DNA from: Leptospira brenneri
GTDB lineage: Bacteria > Spirochaetota > Leptospiria > Leptospirales > Leptospiraceae
Direction of reading: 5' to 3'
Assembly (NCBI RefSeq): GCF_002812125.1
Contig: NZ_NPDQ01000002.1
Location: 310,001 to 374,000 of the forward strand
DNA: 64,000 nt
The notes beneath the pieces were generated by a model. The model was given only the letters and a program-made list of their open reading frames with translations. It was not told the origin of the DNA and ran no database searches. Every line of letters begins with the position of its first letter. Positions within the stretch are counted from its first letter, which is position 1. The translations under genes were made by a program, and so were the position numbers. Of this stretch, positions 46,736-56,883 are shown piece by piece.

Positions 46736-48253
46736 TTATTGAAGATTTTGCAACTGGAAGATATCAAAAGGTGTTAGTTCCACGGAACTTGGTATGGGAT
46801 TTAGAAGTACGTTTCCTAGGTTGGAGTCATATACATAGATACCTGGTCTATTGAAATCGGTGGATCCTACTAATAATTTGCCTTCGTTCGTTAATAGTAA
46901 ACCCGAAAGGCTAATTCCAATATTCCCTGGAATTTGTAAAAGAATTCCAATTCGCTCTCCCGTTCTTGGGCGAAAGGCTTGAACTGTTTTCGTAAATCCA
47001 GAATCAAGGACAGCAGCAAAACCTAGTTCTTCATTTTTGATTTGAAAAGCGAGGATATCTCCACCTGCTGTCTCTTCTGCAAAAAGACGGTTGGGGTGAA
47101 ATTGGCGAGTGCTCAAACGAAAAGCAATGATTCCTGCATCGATTTGGGATATAAAACCAACACGTCCTACACAAGAGAAAACTAAATGAGGTTCTCCGAA
47201 TAGATTTACCTTTTGGATTTTGGAACTCGGATTTCTGTAAGGAAGAGTGTAAACAGCTCTAATTTGATTCAAATCCATATCGATTTCTACAAGGTAAGAA
47301 TCAGAGTTAGGTGGTAAGTATCCAGATACATCGTTCCGATCCAAACGTTGTAATAATACAAATAAACTCGATCCGTCTTGGAGCATATAGGCAGATTCAA
47401 CGGAACTATCAGGAATTCCTGAAGTAGAATAAGTTTCTCTTAAGGTTGTAAAGGAAACTCCACCTACTTTTGTTCCATTTGATCTAGAATAAATGGCCAA
47501 TTCATCGGAATTGTATAAACTAACAAAATATTTATCGTTCCAAACGGAGATATCTTGGGGGTTTTTGCCTTGTCCAACACTAAACTCTTGTTCGGTGATA
47601 AATCCTAGCTGTGGATTTAATACCTGGATACTATCGCGATTCAAACGATTGACGATGAACACTCGATCATTGGTATACCTTCCTACCGCATCGGAATGGA
47701 TTGGTATCGAAGTGGGAAAGGTTGTAAAAGAGTTTGGTTCAAAGGTTTTAAACCTTCCACCACTAGCAAAGTCAGAAGTGACAACGCCGACAGAAGTAGG
47801 AGAAGCTGATAGAAAAAGAAATTGGAATAAATTTGGTTTCTCAATCTCTAACTGGGAACATTGGAGATAGAAAAAGAATATGGGAAATAAACGTAATGCG
47901 TATAGCCGCAACATAGATCGCGATTGGAAGAATGATGATTTTGCCGCGAATATGTGTATTGCGTATATTCCCCGAACTAGTTTGAAAAGGCTTCTTCTTG
48001 GAAATAAACGTAATGCGTATAGCCGCAACATAGATCGCGATTGGAAGAATGATGATTTTGCCGCGAATATGTGTATTGCGTATATTCCCCGAACTAGTTT
48101 GAAAAGGCTTCTTCTTGGAAATAAACGTAATGCGTATAGCCGCAGCATAGATCGAGATTGGAAGAATGATAATCTTCCCGCGAATATACGCATTGCGGAT
48201 AAAAACCAAATAGGTATGGGCGAAGAGATGGATTCAAACGTCGTTTTTTTCAT
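46736..48253 (-). CDS. Beta-propeller-like lipoprotein with tandemly repeated N-terminus
   Basis: The full frame is 505 residues from ATG 48253, which shares one base with the TonB gene's stop (TAATG). Residues 36-113 are two copies of a 39-residue unit that begins MLRLYALRLFP. A third MLRLYALRLFP starts at residue 114 and runs into 'IFFFYLQC', a good lipobox. Thus a start at 47914 gives a normal 392-residue lipoprotein, and the upstream part is repeat-derived. The mature domain has strands of a six- or seven-bladed propeller type. Adjacent to a TonB receptor, it may be a surface partner in uptake. Confidence 0.72.
   Translation of the reverse strand: MKKTTFESISSPIPIWFLSAMRIFAGRLSFFQSRSMLRLYALRLFPRRSLFKLVRGIYAIHIFAAKSSFFQSRSMLRLYALRLFPRRSLFKLVRGIYAIHIFAAKSSFFQSRSMLRLYALRLFPIFFFYLQCSQLEIEKPNLFQFLFLSASPTSVGVVTSDFASGGRFKTFEPNSFTTFPTSIPIHSDAVGRYTNDRVFIVNRLNRDSIQVLNPQLGFITEQEFSVGQGKNPQDISVWNDKYFVSLYNSDELAIYSRSNGTKVGGVSFTTLRETYSTSGIPDSSVESAYMLQDGSSLFVLLQRLDRNDVSGYLPPNSDSYLVEIDMDLNQIRAVYTLPYRNPSSKIQKVNLFGEPHLVFSCVGRVGFISQIDAGIIAFRLSTRQFHPNRLFAEETAGGDILAFQIKNEELGFAAVLDSGFTKTVQAFRPRTGERIGILLQIPGNIGISLSGLLLTNEGKLLVGSTDFNRPGIYVYDSNLGNVLLNPIPSSVELTPFDIFQLQNLQ
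47883..48200. repeat. 117-bp tandem repeat, 2.7 copies
   Basis: Two identical 117-bp units (47883-47999 and 48000-48116) are followed by a partial, diverged third unit (48117 to about 48200). The unit is 39 codons, so the frame stays open through all copies, and also on the opposite strand. It covers the 5' end and signal-peptide start of the propeller lipoprotein gene. Confidence 0.92.
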
Positions 48254-50322
48254 TAGAATCGGTAACTCCCCGTAAAGTAGTAACTGCGACCTGGTAGCGG
48301 ATATCCAACTAAATCTTCCACCCGTTTGTCTGATAGATTACGAACTTCGAATCCTAAAATCAATTCGTTTCCTGATTCTAAATTTTTATAAGCTGTGTAT
48401 TGGATATAAAGATTCCATAATTGTCTAGCGGGCAAATAACCTAAATATTCATTGGTTCTGTCTCGAAAATTGGCACCGATGTATTGGTATTCCAATCCAA
48501 TCTCCCCATACTCTTTAAAGAAAGCAAGTAAGGCACTTCCTTGGCTTTTGGAACGTAGCGGGAGATATTTTCCGTTTAATGAGGGAGATTCCGAATAGTT
48601 TTTTGCATCTTGATACGTATAATTAAAGTTAAATTTGATTCCTTTGTTCCAGATGATATTATGGCTTGTTTCTAAACCACGGATGAAAGCTTGGTCCACG
48701 TTTTCTGGTCTTAAGGTAAATTGTGAATTTGGCAAAAACAAAATCATATCGTAGATTCTTTTTTGAAAAATGGAAACATCTGATTGCACTTTCCAATTTG
48801 TGAAAGGTTTTGAGTGGAGATAAAATCCAAAGTCGCCGTTTCGGCTTTGTTCTGGACGTAGTTTGGTATTTCCTACGATACTTCCTCTTTCACCAAATAA
48901 CTCCAAGAAGGTGGGAATTCGAAAATCTTTACTAATATTTGCAAGTGTTCCAAATTCCAAATTTTCTTTTTTGATCCAAACAATTTTAATCCCAAAACTT
49001 GGATTGGTAAAAGCTTGCCTAACATAAAATACATCTGTTAACGGATCAATCAGTTGGTTACGAATACTGGTTTCATCTTTTCCGAATCGGTCCGTAAATC
49101 GTTCAAAGCGTACTTGTGGAACCAAAAAAAGACGATTGGAAAATAACCTAATTTCATCTTGAAAACTCGCACTTAAACTATCCCTACGTTTTTTTGGCTC
49201 CTTTCTTTCTGTTTCGTGGTTGTAACGTTTTTCATATCTCGTAAAGAATTCTTGTTCCGTTTGAAAAGAGGCTCGGAGCACTTGATTGTATTCTAATAAG
49301 TATAAGGTTGGTGTGAGTTGAAACCCATATTGGTTGGTTTTAGTATACGAATTTGGAGTTCCGTAACTAAATTCAGATTTGGGATCAAAAAAATCATCCT
49401 TAGAAAAATTACCGTAGGTTTTTGTTTCAAGAGTTAAATTTTGCAAAAGAAACTCATTTGTTTCTGTTGTAACTGCTGATGAAAGTTTGCTAAATACTCT
49501 TTCTACTGCGACAGTCTGTCTGTTTCCTGGACCGGGTAACCCTTGTTTTCTGTGAATGTAATCGTTAAGTACATTCACTTTGGTTTTTCCGAATTCTAAT
49601 GAGATATTTCCGGTAAATCCTGTTTTTCTAAATTGAGCATTGCGACGTGTGTCAATCGTATCGTCGTAAGTATTAAATAAAACAGTTCCTTTGTTATTGA
49701 GATAACTGAAGTTTTGATCAGAAGTTTCTTGGAGCGCTTGTACAAAATAAGAACCACCCGAAAATTGATCCATATGAGTTACACTAGCTTTTGCGGTTCT
49801 AAAACTTCCTCCCATCAAATTGACTCGCGTGATCGGTTTATCAATTTTTGATTTGGAAACTAAATTGATAGAGCCACCAATGGACGATCCTGAAAATCCC
49901 GTAGGTGTCCCTGATTTATAAATTTCTATTTTCTCTAAATTGTCAAAAGGAAGATCAGCTAAATTGATTTCACCCCCCATAGAGTTATTGATAGGAACCC
50001 CATTCCAATAAATTTTTGATTGGTTGGGATTGGTTCCTCTTAGAGATAAAGTAGAATAAGAGCCAAGTCCCCCATATTGTCTAACGCGGACACCCGCTTC
50101 TCTGTTTAACACATCTGGTAGGCTCGTGTATCTTGTGTTAGTTTGTGATAAATCTATTTCTTTTTGAAAACCTGTTGGGGTTTTGGCAAAATTTGAATTT
50201 TTTGATTGGTTCTCTACATTAGCTCTAACTTCTACTTCTTTTGTGCTTTTATCTTGTGCAAAAATTACAAGGGGAGTGAAACTCAAGAAAACTAGAATTG
50301 ATAACCTGAAATTAGAAATCAT
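48253..50322 (-). CDS. TonB-dependent outer-membrane receptor
   Basis: The 689-residue product has a signal peptide ending 'PLVIFAQ'. The plug domain has the typical 'LPDVLNREAGVRV', 'LSLRGTNPNQSKIYWNGVPIN' and 'FDNLEKIEIYKSG' segments. A 22-strand barrel follows and ends in aromatic 'YYFTGSYRF'. It imports a scarce chelate (cobalamin- or siderophore-like) with energy from TonB-ExbBD. I chose ATG 50322; upstream in-frame starts overlap the divergent kinase gene. No cobalamin riboswitch is visible in the 82-base upstream gap. The following lipoprotein gene is translationally coupled. Confidence 0.9.
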   Translation of the reverse strand: MISNFRLSILVFLSFTPLVIFAQDKSTKEVEVRANVENQSKNSNFAKTPTGFQKEIDLSQTNTRYTSLPDVLNREAGVRVRQYGGLGSYSTLSLRGTNPNQSKIYWNGVPINNSMGGEINLADLPFDNLEKIEIYKSGTPTGFSGSSIGGSINLVSKSKIDKPITRVNLMGGSFRTAKASVTHMDQFSGGSYFVQALQETSDQNFSYLNNKGTVLFNTYDDTIDTRRNAQFRKTGFTGNISLEFGKTKVNVLNDYIHRKQGLPGPGNRQTVAVERVFSKLSSAVTTETNEFLLQNLTLETKTYGNFSKDDFFDPKSEFSYGTPNSYTKTNQYGFQLTPTLYLLEYNQVLRASFQTEQEFFTRYEKRYNHETERKEPKKRRDSLSASFQDEIRLFSNRLFLVPQVRFERFTDRFGKDETSIRNQLIDPLTDVFYVRQAFTNPSFGIKIVWIKKENLEFGTLANISKDFRIPTFLELFGERGSIVGNTKLRPEQSRNGDFGFYLHSKPFTNWKVQSDVSIFQKRIYDMILFLPNSQFTLRPENVDQAFIRGLETSHNIIWNKGIKFNFNYTYQDAKNYSESPSLNGKYLPLRSKSQGSALLAFFKEYGEIGLEYQYIGANFRDRTNEYLGYLPARQLWNLYIQYTAYKNLESGNELILGFEVRNLSDKRVEDLVGYPLPGRSYYFTGSYRF

Positions 50323-50404
50323 GAAGCCGTATTTTCTCAGTACTTGCCAAACTGAAACATGAAAATTGAGTGTCAATTCCCTAAAGGAAAAAAGCATTGT
50401 CCCC

Positions 50405-51406
50405 ATGAAGCATTACGACGTATTCGGCGTGGGCAACGCCCTGGTAGATATCATTGCCTTTATAAATCCCAGTTTTTTAGAAAAACAAAATATCACCAAA
50501 GGTGTTATGACTCTTGTGGATGAATCCCGACAAGGTCAGATCCTTGCAGACCTTCATGATGAAAAGAAAGAACTTCGCTCTGGAGGCAGTGCGGCTAATA
50601 CAATGATTGCCATTGCAAACTCCGGAGGGACTTGCTGTTATACGGGAAAAGTAACACATGATACTTATGGTGAATTCTATAAAAAAGATATGGAAGAAGC
50701 TGGCGTATTGTTTGAAACCACTCCTGATAAAAATGGTCATACTGGAACTTGCGTTGTACTAACAACGCCTGATGCAGAAAGAACTATGCTCACCAATCTT
50801 GCAATATCTACGTCACTAGGCCCTAATGATATCGATGTTGAGAATCTCAAAAAAAGTAAATTTGTTTATGTTGAAGGTTACTTATGGGATGGAGATTCCA
50901 CAAAAAAGGCTAGTGAACTTTCAATGAAAGTGGCAAAGGAAAACAATGTAAAAGTTTCTTTTACTTATAGCGATCCATTTTGTGTAAATCGTTCTCGGGA
51001 TGAATTTATTCACCTAACAAAAGAATACGTAGATGTAGTTTTTTGTAATTCAGAAGAAGGTTTGGCTCTTAGTGGAGCAAAAACAGCAGAGGAAGCTGTC
51101 GAATTTATCTCTAAACTTTGTCCTTTGGTCTTTATGACTGCAGGTAAAGAAGGTGCTTATGTTGCTGAAAATGGAAACATTACTCTTGTTCCAGGTTTCC
51201 CTGTAAAACCAATTGATACAACGGGAGCAGGTGACGCGTTTGCTGCGGGAGTTCTGTATGGACTGACTCAAGGGTATTCAGCACAAAAATCAGCTCGTTG
51301 GGGAAACTATGTTGCTTCCCGTATTGTTTGTGAAGTGGGTCCTCGTTTGTCTGTCCGCCTTATGGGAAGACAGGATGAAATTTTAAACGGGTTTAAAGAC
51401 AAATAA
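50405..51406 (+). CDS. PfkB-family carbohydrate kinase, adenosine-kinase-like
   Basis: The 333-residue product has the two PfkB landmarks: 'SGGSAANTMIAIANSGG' near residue 55 and 'DTTGAGDAFAAG' near 280, with the catalytic Asp. The overall pattern is closest to the adenosine kinase branch ('NALVDIIAFI', 'ERTMLTNLAIS'). It would phosphorylate adenosine or a related nucleoside or sugar with ATP. ATG 50405 is used; the in-frame ATG at 50366 has no ribosome site and lies inside the divergent upstream gap. Confidence 0.88.
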   Translation: MKHYDVFGVGNALVDIIAFINPSFLEKQNITKGVMTLVDESRQGQILADLHDEKKELRSGGSAANTMIAIANSGGTCCYTGKVTHDTYGEFYKKDMEEAGVLFETTPDKNGHTGTCVVLTTPDAERTMLTNLAISTSLGPNDIDVENLKKSKFVYVEGYLWDGDSTKKASELSMKVAKENNVKVSFTYSDPFCVNRSRDEFIHLTKEYVDVVFCNSEEGLALSGAKTAEEAVEFISKLCPLVFMTAGKEGAYVAENGNITLVPGFPVKPIDTTGAGDAFAAGVLYGLTQGYSAQKSARWGNYVASRIVCEVGPRLSVRLMGRQDEILNGFKDK

Positions 51407-51411
51407 GGCTG

Positions 51412-51807
51412 TTAATTTTTTTTTGAATCTTCCCAGAGGGTTTGAATTTTCTCAGCAATTTCAAGAGGGGCAAAGGGTTTTTCGATCACACCAATGCCTC
51501 CTCTTTTTTGATACTCTAAAATTTCGTTTTTTAAAACACGAGATGTCATAAAGGCCACAGGGATCTCTTTGGTTTCTGGAAAAATTTTTAATTCTTCAAT
51601 CAGTTCCATTCCATTCATTCCAGGCATTAGAACATCTAACAAAATTAAGTCGGGTTGTAGGATGATTGCTTTTTGTAATCCTTCAGGCCCTGTTTTGGCA
51701 AAACTGACTTGATAAGATGAATTGAATTCCAATGCAATTCTGAGTATCTCCACAATATCTTCTTCATCTTCAACAATTAACACATGTTTTAAGGTATTAT
51801 CTGTCAT
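51412..51807 (-). CDS. Single-domain response regulator
   Basis: The 131-residue protein is a lone CheY-like receiver. The acidic pair 'EDEED' is near residue 13, phospho-Asp is in 'LLDVLMPGMNG' near 58, and the conserved Thr/Lys positions follow ('TSR', 'KPFAP'). It overlaps the upstream PAS kinase gene by four bases, so the kinase is its probable partner. Without an output domain it must act by protein contact. It is convergent with the PfkB kinase gene (five-base gap, no terminator). Confidence 0.93.
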   Translation of the reverse strand: MTDNTLKHVLIVEDEEDIVEILRIALEFNSSYQVSFAKTGPEGLQKAIILQPDLILLDVLMPGMNGMELIEELKIFPETKEIPVAFMTSRVLKNEILEYQKRGGIGVIEKPFAPLEIAEKIQTLWEDSKKN

Positions 51808-53318
51808 TGGTTGTATCCAGCCGGAATCGATCCAGGTTGTATGATAGGAAACTCAATCGTAAATTCGGTTCCTTTATCATCAGAAGTGAAAAATATTTTT
51901 CCTTTCATTGCTTCTACAAATCCTTTGGTAATGGAAAGTCCAAGTCCAGATCCACCAACTAATTTATCTTTCGGAGGTGCTCCTTGTGCAAATCGGTGAA
52001 ATAGTCTTGGTGCAAAATTGGGATCAATTCCAGGGCCATTGTCTTTAATCAAAATTCGTGCATGAGTTTCTGTGGGAATAACAGTAATGTATACTTCTGA
52101 AAATTTGGGAGTGTATTTCACTGCATTGGAAATAAGATTCGTAATACAATGATTTAACCTATCTTCATCTACATAAACAGAAGTGGAGGGAAAATTTTGA
52201 TCATAATTTAGTAAAACATGATACTGTTCTGCGAAGGTTCTCATTCCGTCCACGGAACTTTGTAATATTTCTTCTAATCGATAGGTGCGGAATTTGAAAT
52301 TGATATTTCCCGAATCCAAAGCTTCGATATCCAGTAAGTCCGTTACAAAACGGACTAACCTTTGTGTGTTCTTTCGACAAATGTTTAAAAGTGATTTTGT
52401 TTGGTTAGATAATTCACCAGCAACCCCAGCTAGTAGTAAATCAATCGATCCTTTGATAGAGGTTAGGGGAGTGCGTAATTCATGACTCACTAAACTAATG
52501 AATTCGTTTTTTAAAGCTTCTGCTTTTTTCCTTTCCGTAATATTTCGAACGATGGCAAGAACATCATCTTCCCCTGTTTTGGTGAAACGAGCTTCAAAGT
52601 ATTTTTCTCCATCGTAATCTTCAATCGAATACTCGAATGTTTTGGTTCCGCCAACGTCTAAAACTTGCTCCAAAATGGATTCTATTTCGGAAAGTTTTCT
52701 GGTAGGGAAAAGATTTTGAATTTGAGTGAATTTAATTTCTTTTCCTTCGTGTAGGGAATCCCAACCTTTAAAGTCCGGGAATTCTTTGTGATCGATAACG
52801 GATCCATCTTTACGAATACCGTACAATTTGTCCGGAAGTGCACTTAAGATTGCTTTGTTTTTGTTAAGAACTTGGCTATAATTGTCCTTAGCATTTTTTT
52901 CGGAAGTGATTTCAGTCGCAATGAGGATGGTAAAGTTTTCTTGGGGAAAAACTTGGGTAGCAAACCATCCTTTAGATTCCAAAAAGAACTCATCTGAGTG
53001 GAATGGTTCTCTATTTTTGATGGCATAAGATAATTTTTTACCAAATTCGGTTGAATCAAGGTCTGGAAACAAACTCCAAACATTCTGCCCTAACATCTGA
53101 ATGGCGGATTTCTCAACCATCTTTTCTGCAGAAGAGTTCACATAGGTATAATTTTGGTCTTGATCCAGAACAAATATGGCATTTGCACGAGTTTCCAGGA
53201 TTTTGTCGAAGTATTGAGGGACAAATTTGTGCCAATTTTGTTGCAGAAGTTGCTTTGCATCAAAAAAGCTGTCTTCATCCTTGAAAAAGCTTTTGATTTT
53301 TTCCAGAAATTCATTCAT
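51804..53318 (-). CDS. Cytosolic PAS-domain sensor histidine kinase
   Basis: The 504-residue protein has no TM segment. Two PAS-like domains (about 38-150 and 155-265) lead to HisKA with 'SHELRTPLTSIKGS' and HATPase_c with 'LISNAVKYTP', 'DNGPGIDP' and 'GSGLGLSITKG'. It should sense a cytoplasmic cue such as redox state, oxygen or a metabolite and phosphorylate the receiver encoded next to it. It is divergent from the ABC transporter operon at 53351 across only 32 bases. Confidence 0.93.
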   Translation of the reverse strand: MNEFLEKIKSFFKDEDSFFDAKQLLQQNWHKFVPQYFDKILETRANAIFVLDQDQNYTYVNSSAEKMVEKSAIQMLGQNVWSLFPDLDSTEFGKKLSYAIKNREPFHSDEFFLESKGWFATQVFPQENFTILIATEITSEKNAKDNYSQVLNKNKAILSALPDKLYGIRKDGSVIDHKEFPDFKGWDSLHEGKEIKFTQIQNLFPTRKLSEIESILEQVLDVGGTKTFEYSIEDYDGEKYFEARFTKTGEDDVLAIVRNITERKKAEALKNEFISLVSHELRTPLTSIKGSIDLLLAGVAGELSNQTKSLLNICRKNTQRLVRFVTDLLDIEALDSGNINFKFRTYRLEEILQSSVDGMRTFAEQYHVLLNYDQNFPSTSVYVDEDRLNHCITNLISNAVKYTPKFSEVYITVIPTETHARILIKDNGPGIDPNFAPRLFHRFAQGAPPKDKLVGGSGLGLSITKGFVEAMKGKIFFTSDDKGTEFTIEFPIIQPGSIPAGYNQ

Positions 53319-53350
53319 AGGTGCAGGTATACGAAAACTAAACCAGAGTT

Positions 53351-54280
53351 ATGATTCAAGTCAGCAATTTATCAAAATTTTACGGCGAAAAACGAGCCAT
53401 CTCAGGGCTCAATTTTAAATTAGAAAAAGGTGAAATTGTCGGTCTTTTGGGCCTGAATGGAGCCGGAAAAACCACTACAATTCGCATTCTCACGGGGTAT
53501 TTGATTCCCAGTGCGGGAGATGCTTCGATTGATGGAAAGTCCATATTTGACTTTCCATTGGAAGCAAAACAGAAAATCGGTTATCTTCCGGAAACTCCAC
53601 CTCTCTATGAAGACATGACAATCACGGAGTATCTTCAGTTTGTAGGTCGAATCAAAAAAATCGAAGAGAACAAACTTGATTCTGAGATAGAAAAGGTTCT
53701 TAATAAAACTAACATTACGACTGTTAAAGATAAACTAATAGGGACTTTGTCTCTTGGGTATCGCAAACGTGTCGGTATATCTCAAGCAATCCTTGGAGAT
53801 CCTGAAATTGTGATTATGGACGAACCCATTTCGGGACTTGATCCAAAACAAATTGTGGAGATTCGTAACTTAATTCGTAGTCTCGCAGGAGATCATACAG
53901 TTCTTATTTCTAGCCATATCCTTACAGAGATTTATAAAACTTGTGATAAGTTTTTATTTTTACACAAAGGAAGTTTGAAACAAGAACTATCTCTGACTCG
54001 TTTGGAAGAAGAGATGAATCGCCTCGCCGGTTGGGAAGTTGGATTATCAGGAAAAAATTCTGATGAACTTTTGAATTTTATGAAATCAGTAATTGGTGAT
54101 GGGGATAGTTTATCTGAGCTCGGAACCAATAAAGAAGAAATACAATTTTTGGTTCGAACCGTCGATCCTAAACAATTTAAAGAATCTTTATTCTCAAAAG
54201 CATTGGCGAATGGAATTCAAATTGAATCTTTAAAAAAACAAGAAGTGTCCTTAGAACAGATTTTTATGGAGAAAATATGA
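53351..54280 (+). CDS. ABC transporter ATP-binding protein, GldA-like
   Basis: The 309-residue ATPase has Walker A '[10 protein letters not shown]', the signature '[11 protein letters not shown]' (family LSxGxxxR variant), Walker B '[13 protein letters not shown]', and the H-loop 'ISSHIL'. The length and C-terminal extension match ABC-2-type exporters such as GldA or NatA. It is the first of five overlapping genes and pairs with the permease at 54277. The set resembles the GldA-GldF-GldG complex, which in Bacteroidetes is needed for gliding; in spirochaetes the role is not known. Confidence 0.92.
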   Translation: MIQVSNLSKFYGEKRAISGLNFKLEKGEIVGLLGLNGAGKTTTIRILTGYLIPSAGDASIDGKSIFDFPLEAKQKIGYLPETPPLYEDMTITEYLQFVGRIKKIEENKLDSEIEKVLNKTNITTVKDKLIGTLSLGYRKRVGISQAILGDPEIVIMDEPISGLDPKQIVEIRNLIRSLAGDHTVLISSHILTEIYKTCDKFLFLHKGSLKQELSLTRLEEEMNRLAGWEVGLSGKNSDELLNFMKSVIGDGDSLSELGTNKEEIQFLVRTVDPKQFKESLFSKALANGIQIESLKKQEVSLEQIFMEKI

Positions 54281-55008
54281 ACTGGCAAACGGCTGTTTGG
54301 ATCTATAAAAAAGAATTACGATTATTTTTTGGAACATATATGGGACCTTTGGTTCTGGGCGGAACTGCATTTCTCAATGCACTTTTCGTGATGATTTTAA
54401 ACTTTAATGGTACTGCCAATTATGAAATTGCAACTTACATCACATTCATTTCTTTTATGACAACCATTCTCATTGCTATGGTGATCATATCTATGGGATC
54501 GATTGTAGAAGAAAGAAACAAAGGAACATTAGAATTACTTTTTACTTCCCCAGTTACCGATTTAGAGATCGTATTTGGTAAGTTTCTTTTTGGTGTTACG
54601 GTTTGTGGAATCATCACCATTTTTATCAATGGATTGTTTCCATTACTTCTATATTCCTTTTGGAAAGCTCCATTTTACATGGTAGCTTCGGGAAGTGTGG
54701 GAGTGTTTTTGTTAGGTGTATTTACATTTACCATTGGAATGTTTGGATCAAGTCTTGGGAAAAACCAAATGATATCCTTACTAATATCAGTTTTAATCAT
54801 ACTGACACTTTGGGTTGTGGGATATTTTTCACATTTATTCCAAGCAACAACAAGAAAGGTTTTGTTCCATTTACATATTTTTTCTCACTTCGCTGCTTTT
54901 GCAAAAGGAGTAGTCCCTTTGACCGGGATTGTGTTTTTCTTAAGTGGAACATTTTTGTTTTTATACCTTACTGTAAAGGTCTTGGAATCCAGGAGATGGA
55001 GGGGGTAG
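54277..55008 (+). CDS. ABC-2-type permease, GldF-like
   Basis: The 243-residue membrane protein has six TM helices. It has the ABC-2 permease pattern '[31 protein letters not shown]' (shown here in part), which is the coupling-helix region after TM2. It overlaps the ATPase gene by four bases (ATGA) and is followed three bases later by the GldG-like gene. It would form the membrane channel of the exporter; the substrate is unknown. Confidence 0.9.
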   Translation: MNWQTAVWIYKKELRLFFGTYMGPLVLGGTAFLNALFVMILNFNGTANYEIATYITFISFMTTILIAMVIISMGSIVEERNKGTLELLFTSPVTDLEIVFGKFLFGVTVCGIITIFINGLFPLLLYSFWKAPFYMVASGSVGVFLLGVFTFTIGMFGSSLGKNQMISLLISVLIILTLWVVGYFSHLFQATTRKVLFHLHIFSHFAAFAKGVVPLTGIVFFLSGTFLFLYLTVKVLESRRWRG

Positions 55009-55011
55009 ACC

Positions 55012-56883
55012 ATGTTTTTAACCGCAGATAGAATTTTACCATTTATTAGTTTATTATCACTTTTCGCCTATTTCTTGTTTGATGGAATGGTGGTAGATCC
55101 CAAAAGAAGAATTATTTTTTTGGGAGTCGTGTTTTTATTTTTAGCTTCAGATACGATTATCAGAGCCTTTTCCAAAGGACTCCGAAAAGAAGATCAAAAT
55201 CGATACATCGCTGCTGGATTTGGGATCGGTGCATTTTTATTATCCGTATTACGTGATTTTTTAGATTTAAAACCAGTTGCTGGATTAAATGAAGAAGTCA
55301 GCGCCATTCCTAAAGTCAGAGAATTTCTTCTACTTTGTGTGGTTTTATTTTCTATCGTATTTCTTCTGCAAATTATTTTGCTTGAGATCGGAAAGTCATC
55401 TTTAGAGGCACAAAGTAATTTAGCCAAATCGAAAAGTTCCCTTTTGCAAAATGCAGTTTTAGGATTTTTGTTTGTTCTTCCGATTGTAGTGGCAGTCAAT
55501 TATTTTGCGATCAAACGCAATTATAATTTTGATTTGAGTAGCCAGGGTAAATTTTCCCTTTCGCAAATATCTAGAAACTTAATCAAACCAATCACAAAAG
55601 ATGTTACCATCACTGCCTTTTATCCCCGTCCCTTAGAAGCGGATGGACCTGCAAACGGTGATAAATTAACGGCTTTTGCGCTCACTCGTGTTCGCCCTGA
55701 TATTGAAATTCTTTTGGACCAAATCAAAGCAGAAAACTCACACATTACAGTGCAGTTTATCAATGCTGACGTTGAAGTGGATTTATTAAAGGAGTTTGGA
55801 CAGGTTTCCAATGGAACTATCTTTGTTCGTTCCCAAAAACAATCTTTATTAGCATCAGGAACTCCTTTTGCAGAAGAAAGGGTAATTGCAAAAGAAACTA
55901 AAGACTTAGAGGACCTAGAACGTAAGTTAGTGGGTGCACTTTTGAATGTTACCACAGAACAGAAAAAGGTTTATTTTACTGTTTCCAATGGAGAAAGATA
56001 CGGGATGTCTTTTAAGGCACTTCCAAATGAACAAGTAAACCGATTTGTATCTTCTTTACAGTTTCTGAATTTCAAAGTGGCTGAGTTAGGGTTTGCACAA
56101 GGTTGGCCTTCGAAATTACCAGAAGATGCAGATATGTTGGTGGTTCTTGGACCAACAGTTCCTTTTTCCAAAGAAGCTAAAGACGAACTCACAAAGTTTG
56201 TTCTGGAGAAAAATGGAAAACTTCTCATCACTATGGAGCCCAAAGGAAATGAAGACTTTGTTTGGTTACTTGCGAGTGCTGGTCTTAAATATAAAACTTC
56301 ACAGTTGATTGAAAGGGAAGAAAAACCTGGGTTTGTTGTGGCGAAACGTTTTCCAGATCACAGACTGACTGATTTACTCCAGAAAAAAGATATGGGGATT
56401 TTATTTCCTTACAGTGGTTATTTGGAAACAGATTCAACTGCTCCCTCTCCACTTACTTTTAAGTCCGATACTTTGCTCGAATCTGGTTTTGAAGCTTATA
56501 CTGATGAAAACAATAATGGAAAATTAGATCCAAACGAAAAGAAAGAAAGTAAAATCTTGTCGATTGCGATGACACCAATGACACTGGCTGGTGACAAAAC
56601 AGGAAAGATCATTCTTCATTCAGGAACCTCCTGGATAACTGATCAGTTCATTCCTTATGCCATGAATTCTCAATTTTCAACAGTTTCCATCACTGGACTA
56701 TTTCAAGATGTGGCTGTTGCTGAGATTCCACTCAAAAAAGAAGAGTTGGATACAATTTCTTTGTCCGACAATCAAAAGTTAGTCGCTTGGGTGATTGGGG
56801 TGTTTTTGTTTCCTGGATTTATTTTGGCAGTGGGATCTTACTTTGTATATTCCAGAAGAAAAAGTTCTATGATTGAAGTATGA
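55012..56883 (+). CDS. GldG/ABC auxiliary-domain membrane protein
   Basis: The 623-residue product has N-terminal TM helices (about five, in residues 8-165). A large periplasmic domain of the ABC_transp_aux type (about 185-590) follows ('SLSQISRNLIKPITKDVTIT', 'YFTVSNGERYGMS', 'LLITMEPKGNEDF'). One C-terminal TM (about 593-615) ends the protein. GldG proteins combine with GldA and GldF. It overlaps the next gene by four bases. Confidence 0.87.
   Translation: MFLTADRILPFISLLSLFAYFLFDGMVVDPKRRIIFLGVVFLFLASDTIIRAFSKGLRKEDQNRYIAAGFGIGAFLLSVLRDFLDLKPVAGLNEEVSAIPKVREFLLLCVVLFSIVFLLQIILLEIGKSSLEAQSNLAKSKSSLLQNAVLGFLFVLPIVVAVNYFAIKRNYNFDLSSQGKFSLSQISRNLIKPITKDVTITAFYPRPLEADGPANGDKLTAFALTRVRPDIEILLDQIKAENSHITVQFINADVEVDLLKEFGQVSNGTIFVRSQKQSLLASGTPFAEERVIAKETKDLEDLERKLVGALLNVTTEQKKVYFTVSNGERYGMSFKALPNEQVNRFVSSLQFLNFKVAELGFAQGWPSKLPEDADMLVVLGPTVPFSKEAKDELTKFVLEKNGKLLITMEPKGNEDFVWLLASAGLKYKTSQLIEREEKPGFVVAKRFPDHRLTDLLQKKDMGILFPYSGYLETDSTAPSPLTFKSDTLLESGFEAYTDENNNGKLDPNEKKESKILSIAMTPMTLAGDKTGKIILHSGTSWITDQFIPYAMNSQFSTVSITGLFQDVAVAEIPLKKEELDTISLSDNQKLVAWVIGVFLFPGFILAVGSYFVYSRRKSSMIEV

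Noticed and set aside
47841..48275. Open frames on both strands through the 117-bp repeats as separate genes.
   Set aside because: They are open only because the unit is a multiple of three; none has a ribosome site or a protein-like non-repeat part, except the lipoprotein frame.
50323..50404. Cobalamin riboswitch upstream of the TonB receptor.
   Set aside because: The gap is only 82 bases and has no recognisable B12-box or matching helices.
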